Below are positions 26,001 to 33,377 of a stretch of DNA of 64,000 bases, piece by piece. Origin of the DNA: Rapana venosa (lineage: Eukaryota > Mollusca > Gastropoda > Neogastropoda > Muricidae); the NCBI GenBank assembly GCA_028751875.1, contig CM054155.1, positions 1,249,306-1,313,305 on the forward strand. The letters run 5' to 3'. Within the stretch, counting starts at the first letter, position 1; every line of letters begins with the position of its first letter. The position numbers and the translations under genes were made by a program. The notes under the pieces were generated by a model, which was given only the letters and a program-made list of their open reading frames with translations, did no database searches and was not told the DNA's origin.

Positions 26001-27406
26001 GCAACCAATAGCAAGTAATAGTTCTAACAAGTCCAAATGCACACACACACACACACACACATTATACACTTTGGCAGGGTGATGGAATTTTTGGCTGTTG
26101 AAAAGCAGGGATAGCTATGAAATGAAACAGGAGAGGAAATTCTTAGGTTTGAAACAAATATGTCTTGAGGCCAGATTTAAAAGAGTCACAAAAAGGCCTT
26201 TGGCGAAGAGAGATAGGGAGGCCATTCCAAATCGATGGACCGGAAACAGAGAAAGAGCGACGGCCAACAGTGGACTGGTTGAATCTAGGTGTTTGTAAGC
26301 ACAAGGACTCTGCAGTAGAACAAAGGGAACGAGAAGGGGTGTACAGGTGGAGACATTCACAGAGGTAGAGGGTGTTGTAATATGCTATCACTGATATTTT
26401 GTGCTGTCCATGAAAGTGATGTGAAATGTTATTGTTAAGGTTATAATACTAATTTCATGTTGACAGGTTGAAGATGTGGATGATGATGAGACACAGTGTA
26501 TGGTGGCCAACCAGATCTTTGAGGTGAGAGGACAATGACACTGCAAGATGTGCTCTGATCTTGGGTACACAACCCAGTAGAAATAGAATGTGCTTTTGGG
26601 TAGAGAATTCAGTAGAAACATCCTGAATAGAATGTGCTTTTGGGTAGAGAACTCAGTAGAAACATTGTCCTGAATAGAATGTGTCCTGAATAGAATGTGC
26701 TTTTGGGTAGAATGTGCTTTTGGGTAGAGAATTCAGTAGAAACATCATCCTGAATAGAATGTGTCCTGAATAGAATGTGCTTTTGGGTAGAGAATTCAGT
26801 AGAAACATTGTCCTGAATAGAATGTGCTTTTGGGTAGAGAATTCAGTAGAAACATCATCCTGAATAGAATGTGTCCTGAATAGAATGTGCTTTTGGGTGG
26901 AGAACCCAGTAGAAACATCCAGAATAGAATGTGCTTTTGGGTAGAGAATTCAGTAGAAACATCGTCCTGAATAGAATGTGCTTTTGGGTAGAGAATTCAG
27001 TAGAAACATCATCCTGAATAAAATGTGTCCTGAATAGAATGTGCTTTTGGGTAGAGAATTCAGTAGAAACATCGTCCTGAATAGAATGCGCTTTTGTGTA
27101 GAAAATTCAGCGAAAACATCTTTAAAAAAAAGGCCACTGTACTTTTGTAATTCAGTAAAATCCTCCTATAAAAGAATGCTCCTATGACTGCAGAATTCAG
27201 TGAAAATATCCTTAGAAGAAACAAAAAATCTCCTGAAGTGCATGTTAGGTAAAAGAAAATTTTTTTTTTGTTAAGGAAGAAAAGCAATGTGTTGGTGTTG
27301 TTGTTGTTTTCAGGGCTACATCAAAGGCTACATCTCGGAGACCCACAAGCTACTGGTGGTCAGCAAAGCCAACCCCTTCCCTCCTCTCGCCACCATCCTC
27401 TCCTAG
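2246..27406 (+). CDS. PCID2: PCID2, PCI domain-containing protein 2 (3' part of gene, nine exons)
   Basis: Nine exons join in frame: 2246-2321, 3377-3471, 7468-7514, 14764-14864, 17361-17434, 19484-19609, 24163-24232, 26467-26523 and 27314-27406. They give about 245 residues ending at a TAG. The order of motifs [72 protein letters not shown] and [15 protein letters not shown] matches the C-terminal half of the PCID2/Thp1 family (about 400 residues). This covers the end of the helical repeats, the PCI domain and the winged helix. Known role of the family: nuclear-pore-associated TREX-2 subunit (with GANP/Sac3, ENY2 and DSS1) for mRNA export. About 150 N-terminal residues must be encoded upstream. 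Every intron visible is GT-AG, and nearly all carry a minisatellite. Confidence 0.97.
2735..2995 (+). mobile_element. Dispersed repeat family S5
   Basis: Partner of 53530-53825: GCGCCTGACAAGTCTGGCCC, GAGGAGGTGACAGGAAG, AACAAAGAGAGGGATAGAAA and GATGGTGGGGATGCT. Located in the PCID2 intron after exon A. Confidence 0.6.
3118..3376 (+). repeat. Exon-boundary minisatellite with decoy acceptors
   Basis: Six copies of a 47-bp (once 43-bp) unit have CAG junctions ending at 3145, 3192, 3239, 3286, 3329 and 3376. Each unit holds ~20 bp of intron end (GATGCATGTTTCAG) plus the first 24 bases of PCID2 exon B (ATCAACAAACTTCACC...). Only the last continues into real exon. Copies followed by AAATAAAT would reach an in-frame TAA after eight codons. 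The 43-bp variant runs 21 codons to a stop. Confidence 0.95.
3377..3471 (+). CDS. PCID2: PCID2 exon B
   Basis: Enters in phase 0 and encodes [16 protein letters not shown]... through LSQLITY plus two bases. Donor CTACAG|GTAGTT. The exon is sandwiched between two tandem arrays. The upstream one contains copies of its own 5' end. The downstream one starts at the donor. The family-conserved stretch spans the intron A/B junction ([15 protein letters not shown]). Confidence 0.95.
3472..3975. repeat. ~70-bp minisatellite abutting donor of exon B
   Basis: About seven units containing GACCGTATGGGTTTGTTTG and TGATTGTCTTGTCTGTA, differing by extra TTG triplets. The first unit begins with the donor sequence itself (GTAGTTACTA), and later units repeat it as CTGTAGTTACTAC. 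The donor side of the splice site, without exon sequence, has therefore been reiterated. Confidence 0.93.
4118..4578 (-). mobile_element. L2/CR1-like LINE 3' end, truncated
   Basis: Read on the - strand, this is the C-terminal tail of a non-LTR reverse transcriptase (weak frames resembling [19 protein letters not shown]), then a 3' UTR with the AGCGCTATATAAATT-type motif, then an (ATT)n tail at 4122-4140. The same element recurs at 25905, 29455, 52517 and 59311. A 5'-truncated dead copy in a PCID2 intron. Confidence 0.75.
4590..5275. repeat. 52-bp minisatellite derived from LINE C-terminus
   Basis: About 12 units contain CTGCCAAAAGTGTCCCTGTCC and TTTGTGTAATGTTGTCTATC. On the - strand one frame reads [11 protein letters not shown], resembling the C-terminal KxWxDNIxEWTG segment of the LINE that continues directly upstream on that strand (5276-5560). 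The array therefore seems to have grown from that coding segment. Units differ in TCTATCCACTG/TCTTTCCACTG and a few have deletions. Confidence 0.85.
5263..5560 (-). mobile_element. LINE (RT C-terminal) fragment, RQLRWYGP family
   Basis: The - strand frame includes [12 protein letters not shown] and [13 protein letters not shown], which matches the well-known C-terminal tail of RTE/jockey-type LINE proteins in invertebrates (R-x-LRWYGH ... GRGRP). The 3' boundary runs into the 52-bp array. A sister fragment on the + strand lies at 63690. Not intact. Confidence 0.7.
5630..5705 (-). mobile_element. SINE family S3, truncated copy
   Basis: Shares CCCCGTGTGTATGCGG and the TATCGAGGA...ATGGAATAAGCACTT stretch with copies at 20210, 22072 and 22385. 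Confidence 0.6.
5745..6020. repeat. Pentanucleotide (CCTGT/CCTGC)n array
   Basis: About 55 pentamers, CCTGT mixed with CCTGC and rare CTACC or CATGT. Because five is not divisible by three, all three frames are visited and stay open, giving spurious frames of 90-140 codons on both strands. Confidence 0.96.
6149..6760 (+). mobile_element. SINE family S4, full-length-like
   Basis: The head has a tRNA-like A box (TGGTGTAGTGGTCACACACC). The body carries CACGTAAAAGATTCCACAGG and GAGAGTCCCTGGTAGAGAT. The end has CTGAATTTCATGCAG followed by a TTATTATTATTATCATTATT tail. Related bodies occur at 27705-28260, 42290-42515 and 61430-61620. It lies in the PCID2 intron between exons B and C. Confidence 0.6.
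6955..7412. repeat. 50-bp minisatellite upstream of PCID2 exon C
   Basis: Nine units of GATGAATTACACTGCTGG plus TGTCTGTGTGTGTGG plus TTTTATATAATATA. The array is bracketed by two copies of a ~29-bp sequence (CATTGTCTTGGTCACTGATG at 6937 and 7427). The end of the unit loosely resembles the exon C acceptor region (CTGTGTGTTTGGTTTCAG|GTTTTATG). Confidence 0.95.
7468..7514 (+). CDS. PCID2: PCID2 exon C
   Basis: A 47-base exon encoding [15 protein letters not shown]. Acceptor GGTTTCAG, donor GCAG|GTGAGT (consensus). The first base completes the AGG codon begun in exon B, and the last base starts the GCG codon of exon D. Confidence 0.95.
7530..7736. repeat. 27-bp minisatellite
   Basis: Around seven units of TTGATATTCATATTGTTTTC plus AACTTAA begin 16 bases after the exon C donor. 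One unit is partly deleted (TTAAAACAACTTAA). Confidence 0.94.
7737..8555. other. Intron stretch, no gene
   Basis: PCID2 intron C/D start. It contains (TG)n/(GA)n microsatellites at 7765-7895 and 8290-8350. Otherwise it is AT-rich DNA with no supported coding or RNA gene. Confidence 0.7.
8556..14757. repeat. A/B-unit minisatellite array, 48 and 42 bp
   Basis: More than 100 units occur in two types that share a core (CACTGAYAAAGAACGATG then TTGTGTTGTGG). Type A (48 bp) starts TATATACTGTGAACAAACA. Type B (42 bp) starts TATTTAATATGTACA. Variants carry an extra TTGTGTTG-like insertion or lack three bases. A and B are interspersed in recurring short runs, suggesting higher-order duplication. The array is split at 8712-9422 by an inserted element and ends a few bases before the acceptor of exon D. 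Long antisense frames (to 514 codons) are artefacts. Confidence 0.97.
8712..9422. mobile_element. piggyBac-like non-autonomous element (MITE) with TTAA duplication
   Basis: The 711-bp block interrupts a type B repeat unit exactly at TTAA. TTAA is present at 8708-8711 and again at 9423-9426. Removing the block and one TTAA restores the TATTTAATATGTACACTGAC of the sister units. The ends are imperfect inverted repeats: left CCACTAGACTGCC, right (complement) CCTCTTAACTGCC, 10 of 13 matching. A subterminal inverted pair follows (GTGCACCCTATACGCC at the left, GTGCACCCTATATGCC as complement at the right). The left end has two GC-rich palindromes (CCCCGGAAATTCTCCGGGG; CCCGGAAAATTTCCGGGG). No transposase is encoded. 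TTAA target choice and CC-starting termini are piggyBac traits. Confidence 0.85.
14764..14864 (+). CDS. PCID2: PCID2 exon D
   Basis: Acceptor TGTGGTTACAG, donor CTGCTG|GTCAGT. Two bases complete a codon, then 33 codons include [20 protein letters not shown] and [11 protein letters not shown], the most conserved PCI-upstream helices of the family. The acceptor's upstream region is wholly minisatellite DNA (TTGTGTTGTGGTTACAG), so polypyrimidine tract and branch point must be drawn from repeat sequence. Confidence 0.96.
15045..15345. repeat. Degenerate ~45-bp array
   Basis: Units built on GGCTACAGACAGGATTGAGG and GTGTCTTGTGGCTGGCAGG. From 15110 on, copies lose single bases repeatedly, unlike the uniform arrays elsewhere. 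Confidence 0.8.
15555..15895. repeat. Degenerate ~45-bp array
   Basis: About seven units of TTATCTTTAGTCTTTCTAG and AAAAACTTCAGCA with frequent one- to three-base gaps. Confidence 0.8.
15955..16341 (-). mobile_element. tRNA-derived SINE, family S1
   Basis: Read on the - strand the head has a tRNA A box (GCGCAGTGGTTAGCGC) and B box (GGTTTGAATCCC), followed by ~300 bp of body shared with the copy at 39590-40018. The tRNA-like head is at the high-coordinate end. It lies in the PCID2 intron between exons D and E. Confidence 0.8.
16657..17012. repeat. (TC)n/(TCTG)n microsatellite
   Basis: 350 bases of CT dinucleotides with interspersed TGTGTC and TGTCTG. It gives spurious Leu/Ser and Arg/Glu open frames. 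Confidence 0.97.
17361..17434 (+). CDS. PCID2: PCID2 exon E
   Basis: Acceptor TTGTTACAG, donor GTGGC|GTGAGT. Encodes [19 protein letters not shown] then ITKAV plus two bases; this is the family's GHMP...KYxLMQFA segment of the PCI domain. Confidence 0.96.
17640..18335. repeat. 28/36-bp minisatellite
   Basis: About 22 units containing ACATGACTTCATACTGATGCC. The first five use ATGATGGTTTTTT as linker (longer units) and the rest ATTCTTT (28 bp), so two subfamilies lie side by side. Confidence 0.95.
18570..18800. repeat. (CTAT)n tetranucleotide
   Basis: ATCT/CTAT repeats with a few interruptions and a short TATG tail. Confidence 0.96.
19128..19480. repeat. (TG)n compound microsatellite abutting exon F
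   Basis: About 350 bases of TG broken by TATG, TTTG, GCATGCGC. It ends three bases before exon F, so the 3' splice site has a purine/pyrimidine alternating tract in place of a pyrimidine tract. Confidence 0.96.
19484..19609 (+). CDS. PCID2: PCID2 exon F
   Basis: Acceptor GTGTGTGAGCAG, donor AAAGT|GTAGGT. Encodes [18 protein letters not shown], then [11 protein letters not shown] and TYRNLFKK plus two bases. This is the core of the PCI domain. Start chosen because only 19484 keeps phase with exon E (GC+C). Failure to splice would read GTG TAG and stop at once. A near copy of the donor context (GAAAGTGTAGGTATAG) sits about 50 bases downstream. Confidence 0.96.
19675..20190. repeat. 20/16-bp minisatellite, first copy
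   Basis: About 28 units of GTGTCTGTTCACCCACACCA (20 bp) or GTGTTCACCCACACCA (16 bp, lacking CTGT). The same 20-bp unit forms a second array at 21866-22045. Confidence 0.96.
20205..20478 (-). mobile_element. SINE family S3
   Basis: ~270 bp including CATCCAGTCCCCGTGTGTAT, ACAATGGCCTACTTTTCTG and CTCATCCGAAAGACTTTTGG. Nearly identical to 22072-22345, and more diverged copies are at 22385, 23200 and 25590. The better-preserved copy at 23200 ends in the complement of a tRNA B box (GGTTCAAACCC), so the family is tRNA-derived and lies on the - strand. Confidence 0.75.
20480..21605. repeat. 31-bp CT-rich minisatellite
   Basis: About 36 units of CCTCTGCCCCTCTCCCTGCA followed by GTGTCTGTCCA/T. The period of 31 shifts frame every unit, yet no stop is formed, so all three frames on both strands stay open (up to 419 codons). 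Closely similar to the 30-bp array at 42655-43520. Confidence 0.96.
21665..21697. repeat. (CAA)n microsatellite
   Basis: About eleven CAA triplets. Confidence 0.95.
21866..22045. repeat. 20-bp minisatellite, second copy
   Basis: Nine units of the same GTGTCTGTTCACCCACACCA motif, without the 16-bp variant. It is followed, as in the first array, by CATCCAAGAA, a G run and an S3 element. Confidence 0.96.
22072..22345 (-). mobile_element. SINE family S3 (duplicate of 20205 copy)
   Basis: Differs from 20205-20478 by only a handful of substitutions and a four-base gap in GGATAA(AAAT)GGAGTAAG. The array plus SINE block was therefore duplicated as one unit. Confidence 0.8.
22385..22700 (-). mobile_element. 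SINE family S3, diverged copy
   Basis: Has TATCGAGGACAATGGAATAAG, CATCCAGTCCCTGTGTGTAT and GGCCTACTCTTCTGAAAAGC. It follows immediately after the previous copy and also ends in AAAATCCTCTTGAATGTG, so two S3 elements are in tandem. Confidence 0.7.
22795..23145. repeat. (GACT)n/(GCCT)n tetranucleotide array
   Basis: 350 bases of GACTGACT with ATGACT and GCCTGCCT blocks arranged in clusters. Confidence 0.97.
23200..23510 (-). mobile_element. SINE family S3 with tRNA-like end
   Basis: Contains GCAATGGCCTGCTGTTCCC and, at its high end, the complement of a tRNA promoter. On the - strand it reads CCTGGTGGTCAGTGTTGAT (A box region) and then CTGGGTTCAAACCCCC (B box). This identifies S3 as tRNA-derived. 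Confidence 0.7.
23695..24135. repeat. 24-bp minisatellite upstream of exon G
   Basis: About 16 units of GCTGATGTTTGTGCTGGAGG plus AAGT, some lacking GGA. 24 is divisible by three, so the repeat is open on both strands. Confidence 0.96.
24163..24232 (+). CDS. PCID2: PCID2 exon G
   Basis: Acceptor GCTGTGTTTCAG, donor ATGCAG|GTAAGG. Encodes [19 protein letters not shown] then RLMQ, corresponding to the loop and helix before the winged helix. Confidence 0.95.
24238..24650. repeat. (TG)n/(ATAC) tract and 66-bp triplicate
   Basis: 24241-24410 is TG-rich with ATACAC elements. 24430-24640 holds three copies of a ~66-bp unit with ATTTTACTGTTTATAAGCAA and ATAATCATGCAATGTAAG. Confidence 0.9.
25590..25850 (-). 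mobile_element. SINE family S3, diverged
   Basis: CATCTGTTCCCACCCGCATG, GGCCTTCTCTTCC, GGGGCCTCAGTTTATAG and a tRNA-like end (complement of TAGTGGTTAGAGCATAGC). Followed by an (AC)n tract at 25848-25880. Confidence 0.6.
25905..26375 (-). mobile_element. L2/CR1-like LINE 3' end
   Basis: On the - strand, RT C-terminal frames include [15 protein letters not shown] and [18 protein letters not shown], the tail typical of CR1/L2-type non-LTR elements. A 3' UTR and an (ATT)n tail at 25910-25927 follow. An (AC)n expansion at 26040-26060 interrupts the UTR. Confidence 0.85.
26467..26523 (+). CDS. PCID2: PCID2 exon H
   Basis: Acceptor GTTGACAG, donor TTTGAG|GTGAGA. Nineteen codons, [19 protein letters not shown]. 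This is the conserved MQVEDVDxDExQCxxANxI region of the winged helix. Confidence 0.95.
26560..27115. repeat. 47-bp minisatellite downstream of exon H
   Basis: About 11 units of GAATAGAATGTGCTTTTGGG then TAGAGAATTCAGTAGAAACA, with shorter partial units (GAATAGAATGTGTCCT) interposed. Confidence 0.94.
27314..27406 (+). CDS. PCID2: PCID2 terminal coding exon I
   Basis: Acceptor GTTGTTTTCAG. Encodes [18 protein letters not shown] and [11 protein letters not shown], then TAG at 27404-27406. Length and end position agree with the family C-terminus (KGYISxxHxKLVVSKxNPFPPL). Confidence 0.97.
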   Translation, partial: GYIKGYISETHKLLVVSKANPFPPLATILS

Positions 27407-27704
27407 TGCCCGCCCTCCCTCCCCTGTCCACGGGGCCGGCTGTCCATCAGCGGGTCTGAGGTTCAGTTCCCAGCTGAACGTGTTCAGTCAGGAAAAGGTT
27501 GAAGAGTTTGGAGCAAGAGGAGAAGATGAAATTGGAAGCAGCTGAAGTCCTTTCCACATAATTTGGGGTTTTGTTTTGACTTTGCATTGTTTTTCTGTTC
27601 CCAGAAGAGTAGATCAGAAGACAGGGTCTGTGAGCTGAACTGGTACGTGACTGTGAGCTGCCTTTGAATCCAATCTTCTCCTCTTGTTCTCTTTTTCTTC
27701 AAGA

Positions 27705-28260
27705 CTGTGGCACAGTGGTAAAACACTTGCCCACCGCAACTGGAAGTTCCACACGTTTAAGCAGGGCTCCCACTGTTTTGCCTGTTAGTGAATTTCCACT
27801 TTAAAAAAAGAAAAAAAAGAAATGAGAAATCATGAAGGAAGTGATGAAAGTAATTCAGGTTGAGGGAGGGTATTAGGGTTGAAAGAAAGAGAGCAGTGGG
27901 CGTTTGCAGAAGTATTGTTTTTCCAACCCTGCACCAGACACTGACATCACAAGATGCCATGTAAAACCTCCTCTACAGTGAGCCAGCTGAACCAGATGTT
28001 TTCCCCAGCCACAAAACCTGGAGTGGTGGTCTGGGTTCTAGTCTTTTGAATGAGAAAATAGACTTAGGTACTATGGGCATGTAAAAACCCACTGTGACAA
28101 GAGTTGTCCCTGGCAAAATTCTGATCAGAAAACCAAATCTCATAGAGAAAGAAGTGCACTGACAGAAGGGGGGGTGTTGCTGGTCTCGTAGCAACCGGCT
28201 CTCCGTGTGACGAGCGGCCTTGTGTCCTGCAGAGGAACCTGCCGTGACTGAACTGAGGGT
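27705..28260 (+). mobile_element. SINE family S4 copy in PCID2 3' UTR
   Basis: tRNA-like head (TGTGGCACAGTGGTAAAACA), a body with GACAAGAGTTGTCCCTGGCA, and the terminal motif CCTGCAGAGGAACCTGCCGT, as in the copy at 42290-42515. Confidence 0.55.
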
Positions 28261-28559
28261 GGTACACAGGGAGACTACTCTGATGGGTGTGGGAGTGAAA
28301 GCAAAGCAGCAGTGGAGGCAGGGGCATGCTCTGACTTCATGCCACGCCAAGGCAACATGCTGCAGAAGCGAGGAGACGACACAGGCTGGGTGATGAGGCA
28401 AAACGGGCCGTGGTGTGGGTGAGTGTGTGTGTGTGACCAACTTGTGGAGGACGCGGCTGAGTGTGCTGGGTTGTAGGCTGGAAGAAGCCGACTAGGCAGG
28501 GAGGGGTGTTCTGCCGGTGTGAAGGTTGTGGTCAGTGTGCTTCAGTAGACGGTACAGGT

Positions 28560-28952
28560 GCAGCAGACACCATCAGCACTGGAGAGGTGCAGCAGACACC
28601 ATCAGTGCAGCAGACACCATCAGTGCAGCAGACACCATCAGTGCAGCAGACACCATCAGTGCAGCAGACACCATCAGTGCAGCAGACACCATCAGACACC
28701 ATCAGCGCAGCAGACACCATCAGACACCATCAGCGCAGCAGACACCATCAGACACCATCAGCGCAGCAGACACCATCAGACACCATCAGCGCAGCAGACA
28801 CCATCAGCGCAGCAGACACCATCAGTGCAGCAGACACCATCAGTGCAGCAGACACCATCAGTGCAGCAGACACCATCAGTGCAGCAGACACCATCAGTGC
28901 AGCAGACACCATCAGTGCAGCAGACACCATCAGTGCAGCAGACACTGCAGTG
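28560..28952. repeat. 18-bp minisatellite in 3' UTR
   Basis: About 22 units of CAGTGCAGCAGACACCAT, with CAGCGCAG variants and CAGACACCAT half-units in the middle. Period 18 gives open frames on both strands. Confidence 0.96.
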
Positions 28953-29454
28953 CTGGCTGATGAATGTGAAGTCATGGTCATGGTGCCCTGCTGCTGTCAG
29001 TGACCAGTGCTGCCTGATGAATGATGAGGTCATGGTCATGGTCCCCTGCTGCTGTCAGTAACCAGTACTGCCTGCCCTCTGTAGCCTGGACAGGGCAGGA
29101 AGGTGAGGCAGGGAGGGAGGGAGGGGAGATGGCACCCCCCCTCCCCCCCCCACCCACCCAGTCACTGAGCTCTAGTGACTTGACCATGCATTGATGTGTA
29201 GGGTGACATTGATCGCTGGAGTTGATTTGATCTGATCTGATCTGAGCTGTAGGCTGCCAGTGTAAGGGCTGTAAAGGGCGTCACTGTAAATAGACCACCA
29301 AACCAAATTTTAAACAACTTTGAAAAAGGAAAGATGGAATGTTTGCAAAATAATCAAAAAGTGAAAGGTAGTGACCATTAAGTTATACAATACAGAAGTG
29401 TGAAGATGTTGTGGTATGTTTAGTTAAAGATAGGGTATAGTGTATGCAGACCTG

Positions 29455-29530
29455 TTAATAATAATAATAATATATGGAATTTATATAGCGCTGAATCTTG
29501 TAAAAACAAGCATATTGAAGCGCTTGTTAC
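29455..29530 (-). mobile_element. L2/CR1-like LINE tail
   Basis: Only the (ATT)n tail and TGGAATTTATATAGCGCTGA with AAGCGCTTG remain. Confidence 0.6.
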
Positions 29531-31080
29531 CCTACATTTCTGGAATGATCATCTGCCACTTCACTTTTCTGTAGTAAATTTCCCTTCAGGTGTAACCAGT
29601 TCTGACTTAAAAAGTCCTCACTGGGATTCTTTTCACTCTAAAATCCACTCATGGCATAAGGATTTAAGATTTGTAGGCCTCATTCCTCTACAGTACTTTT
29701 CTGCACTAAATTCCATTCTAGATTTCTAAATGCTGCCTTCTTTCTCTCACACAGCTCTTGAAGAGCAGTGACTGGTCGACTTGTGAAGACAAGCTTCCAC
29801 TGCTGTGATCATGGTTAGCACAGACACCGACTCAGATTCCCTGTGTTGAGCAGTTGTTTTCTTGAACAAGGTTTCTCAAAAGTTTTTGCATTTCTCACCT
29901 TTTTCTTTTTTTAAAAAAACATTCACTATGGACCACAGTTCCTGTGTAGTACTTTCAGAAAAAAACCCAACAAAAATTAAAACTGATTTGTAATTAAAAG
30001 GAAAAAACCAAACTTGTGGAACACATTTTTAAAAAACATCCTTCTGTCATCAGTGATAGAAAGTCAAGGGAGAGAACTGACATGGGTTAAGGGAAGTGAC
30101 TGATTTCATGGGTAAGATTTCAGTGCAGGGTAGTGCTGAAAGAACACGTCAGAAGATGACCTTTGGTCCTGTTCTTTGTTAGGGCTAACCAAGTCACAAA
30201 AATGCAATGATTGTGCTTTTTGTCAAGGTTTAGCAATATATTTATATATGTATAAGTAATGTCATTTTGGGGAGATGGTTTTTTTTTTAAAAACTGAGAT
30301 CAAAATGACATAAATCTCACCAGGTTGGGATGAAGTGGTAAAAAGACATTGGTGAATACTGATTGTAAAGTTGGACAGGGTGGAATAGAGTGATGCCTAC
30401 AACGTCTGGAAACACTGGGGGGATGCCGACTACAACAGGCAAAACGTCCACATGGTGATGCCAGCAGAGGGGAAACACTGGGGTGATGCTGACCACAACA
30501 CAGGCAAAACGTCCACATGGTGATGCCAGCAGAGTGGCTGGAAACACTGGGGGTGTTCATTACACACACATGTATCAAATGAAAAGGTAGTGCAGTTTAC
30601 AGGCAACAAAAAGTATATAGAAAGTCTGTCAAAACCAAAAATATGGGACATGGCATATTTCAGTTTATCTGACTGAAGCTAAGATGGTTTGGTGGTTTAA
30701 AAAGTAATATGCCCTCTGCATTAGTTTGTATTTAGTAGTTTGATGTTGTAAATGTTAACCAGTGATGATTTCACATGAAGCCGAACGTTGTTTGAAGGAT
30801 AAGTGACTAGTTTGTAGGCGTGCACACACGTGTTTACATTAAGCATTTCTTCAGAGTTGTCTGCCCAATGTTGATCACCACTCAGTCCGGTCACACTCAC
30901 AGTCATAGTTCATTTCATATCATGTTTAATAGCCTTTGGCATACATACACACATACACATAACCATTGTTGTGAACAGTTTACACGTATTCATTTGTACA
31001 TAGCATTTATGTAATGATGTTGAATGACATTGATATGATGGGTGGGGGAGTACTGTTGGTCATGTGAGATATGTGCAGCC

Positions 31081-31102
31081 AATAAAAGTGAGGTGTTTTA
31101 TT
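31081..31102. promoter_or_regulatory. Back-to-back poly(A) signals on both strands
   Basis: AATAAA on the + strand at 31081-31086 and AATAAA on the - strand at 31097-31102 (TTTATT), ten bases apart. They lie between two converging genes. The + strand signal has a GT-rich downstream element (GATGTGTGTGACTC). Confidence 0.4.
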
Positions 31103-33377
31103 AATGATGTGTGTGACTCTGCTGACAGCTCAAAATCCTACCTTACCTCGGAAACAAACTGCAAAGGAAATGAAGACTTCACTCTATTGACAGAAAAAAT
31201 CCTACTTTACCATTTAACAGCGAGGGAAAAGAAGACTTCACTCTATTGACAGAAAATATCCTACTTTACCATTTAACGGTAAGGATAATGAAGACTTCAC
31301 TCTATTGACAGCAAGTCTAAAATGTAAAAAGTAGAGCAGAATTTTTTTTATTTTAAAAAAGAAAAGAAGAAAATATACCAACCAACCAAAAACCTAAACA
31401 AGACAAAAATCAGGACCTGATAAGAAACGAGATGAGAAATTGCAGAAAAATCTAGAACGTGACATAAATCTATATTTGGAACTGGAGGAGAAACTGGACT
31501 GGCAATTTACACCCAACCTAGACAACACAGAAGAGAAATTTGACCCAAAGTACACCCAACCTAGACAACACAGAGAAATTTGACCCAAAGTACACCCAAC
31601 CTAGACAACACAGAAGAGAAATTTGAAGATGTGGCACAAAGTACAACCAACCTAAAGACATGACGCAGACAACCAGAGTAACTGCACCTTGCCTCACAAT
31701 CTGCACCTGGTCAACCCCCAGTCACAGCGCCAAAACCAGAAGAGAAACTACAAGACTCCACTCACAGGATAACGCAAAATTGGAAGAGAAAATGAAAGAA
31801 CCAGGAGATGAAAGAAAAAGACTTTATACACAAAACTCGGGATCAATCCAGGCAACACGTTGACTGGAGAATAAAGTAGAAGACTGACACACGGTTACAG
31901 TACATTAAACGACACACAGTTACAGTACATTAGACGATAAAGTAGAAGACTGACACACAGTTACAGTACATAAGACGACACACAGTTACAGTACATTACA
32001 GGCAACCTGCCCAGAAAAGCCGGTAGACTAACCCAGACAACAGACTAGAAGAGAAACTAGACAATAAAGTAGTTAATAGAAACTAGACGAGGCAGTGCAG
32101 AAAAAGAAACCTCACCAACAGTGTATTACAGTAAACAAAACTCCCCCCCCCCCCCCACCAAAAAAAAGCACAAACTTCAAGAGATACCAGAAGACTCGAC
32201 CAACACTGACACTCAGCCCAGACTATGAGGAGGAGCCTGGAAGAGGAATGATTCAAGTTAATGAACAGACTTCCTCAGTACCATGAAAGCAATGCACAGA
32301 CAACTCACAGACAGACTTGAAATGACAGACAAGTCAACTCGTCCGCAGGCATAGGAGAAACTGTAGCAGAAGTTAGAACACTTGACACACCATGCACCAG
32401 TGACCCAGCCAGTGAAGGAACGGGATGAAAAGCTAAACCAAAAGAGGATCTATCTAAGGGGAAATGACTAGAAACAGACACTGTCAGCCTTGATACAATT
32501 TACAACCCGCCCAGAGTCACCCAGAAAACAAACTAGAAACCTGACATGCACTTTAACAGCCAGCCATCCTAGACACTCGCCACACTTGAGGACCTGACAC
32601 AACTTATGATTAACCCAGACAGGAGAGAAACTATGTGAGAAACTAGACATAAAGTAAGACTTCATAGTTTACACCTAACCTGGACTACACTGAAACCAGA
32701 AGACCTGACAATCAACATCTCATCTTGCTAAGCAACTCAGAAACAAAGTTGGAAACTGGAAAACTTGACACAGAGACTGGGAGAGACACTACAAAACTGA
32801 CACACAATAACCACACTGGAAAACTTGACACAGAGACTGGGAGAGACACTACAAAACTGACACACAATAACCCAACAAAAAACAAACAACAACAAAAAAT
32901 AACCTCCCAACCAACTGGCCCAGAGAAGAAGAAAACGATGGAAACTAGAGAAGCATACTCAACACTTACAACAAATCCAGACAATGCAGAAACTCTAGAA
33001 CATAGAAGAAATTAGATCCTGAAAGTTAAGACCTGACACCAGACAACTGAACTGCCCTGGGAAAGCAAGACAGAACCAGATAACTGAACTGCCCTGGGAA
33101 AGCAAAGACAGATAACTGAACTGTCCTGGGAAAGCAAAGACAGACACCAGATAACTGAACTGTCCTGGGAAAGCAAAGACAGACACCAGATAACTGAACT
33201 GTCCTGGGAAAGCAAAGACAGACACCAGATAACTGAACTGTCCTGGGAAAGCAAAGACAAGACTGCAGGATACAAGGCTCAAAACAGAAAAAGGCAACCC
33301 AGCAATGTGAACAGCATATTGCACAACAGTCCAAAACACACTGCAGATACAATGATATATATATATATGTATATATA
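31103..33377. other. Intergenic A-rich degenerate repeats
   Basis: No gene seen. It holds a 62-bp triplicate (31165-31310, ATGAAGACTTCACTCTATTG), imperfect copies of GACAACACAGAAGAGAAATT (31500-31640), many scattered AGAAGAGAAACTAGACA pieces to 32700, a 60-bp duplicate (32755-32875) and a 39-bp array (33045-33260, AACTGTCCTGGGAAAGCAA). It looks like an old, decayed tandem array. Confidence 0.7.

Larger units (their letters stand above)
27407..31102 (+). other. Putative PCID2 3' UTR and poly(A) region
   Basis: No coding sequence follows the stop. The stretch carries a SINE S4-like copy (27705-28260), an 18-bp array (28560-28950), a LINE tail (29455-29530) and otherwise AT-rich unique DNA. The best poly(A) signal is AATAAA at 31081, followed by GTGTGTGACTCTG. 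The extent of the UTR is inferred, and an earlier cleavage site is possible. Confidence 0.45.

Noticed and set aside
28461..29061. Gln/Thr/Pro-rich frames of 140-180 codons downstream of PCID2
   Set aside because: These arise from the 18-bp repeat after the PCID2 stop and are more simply 3' UTR.
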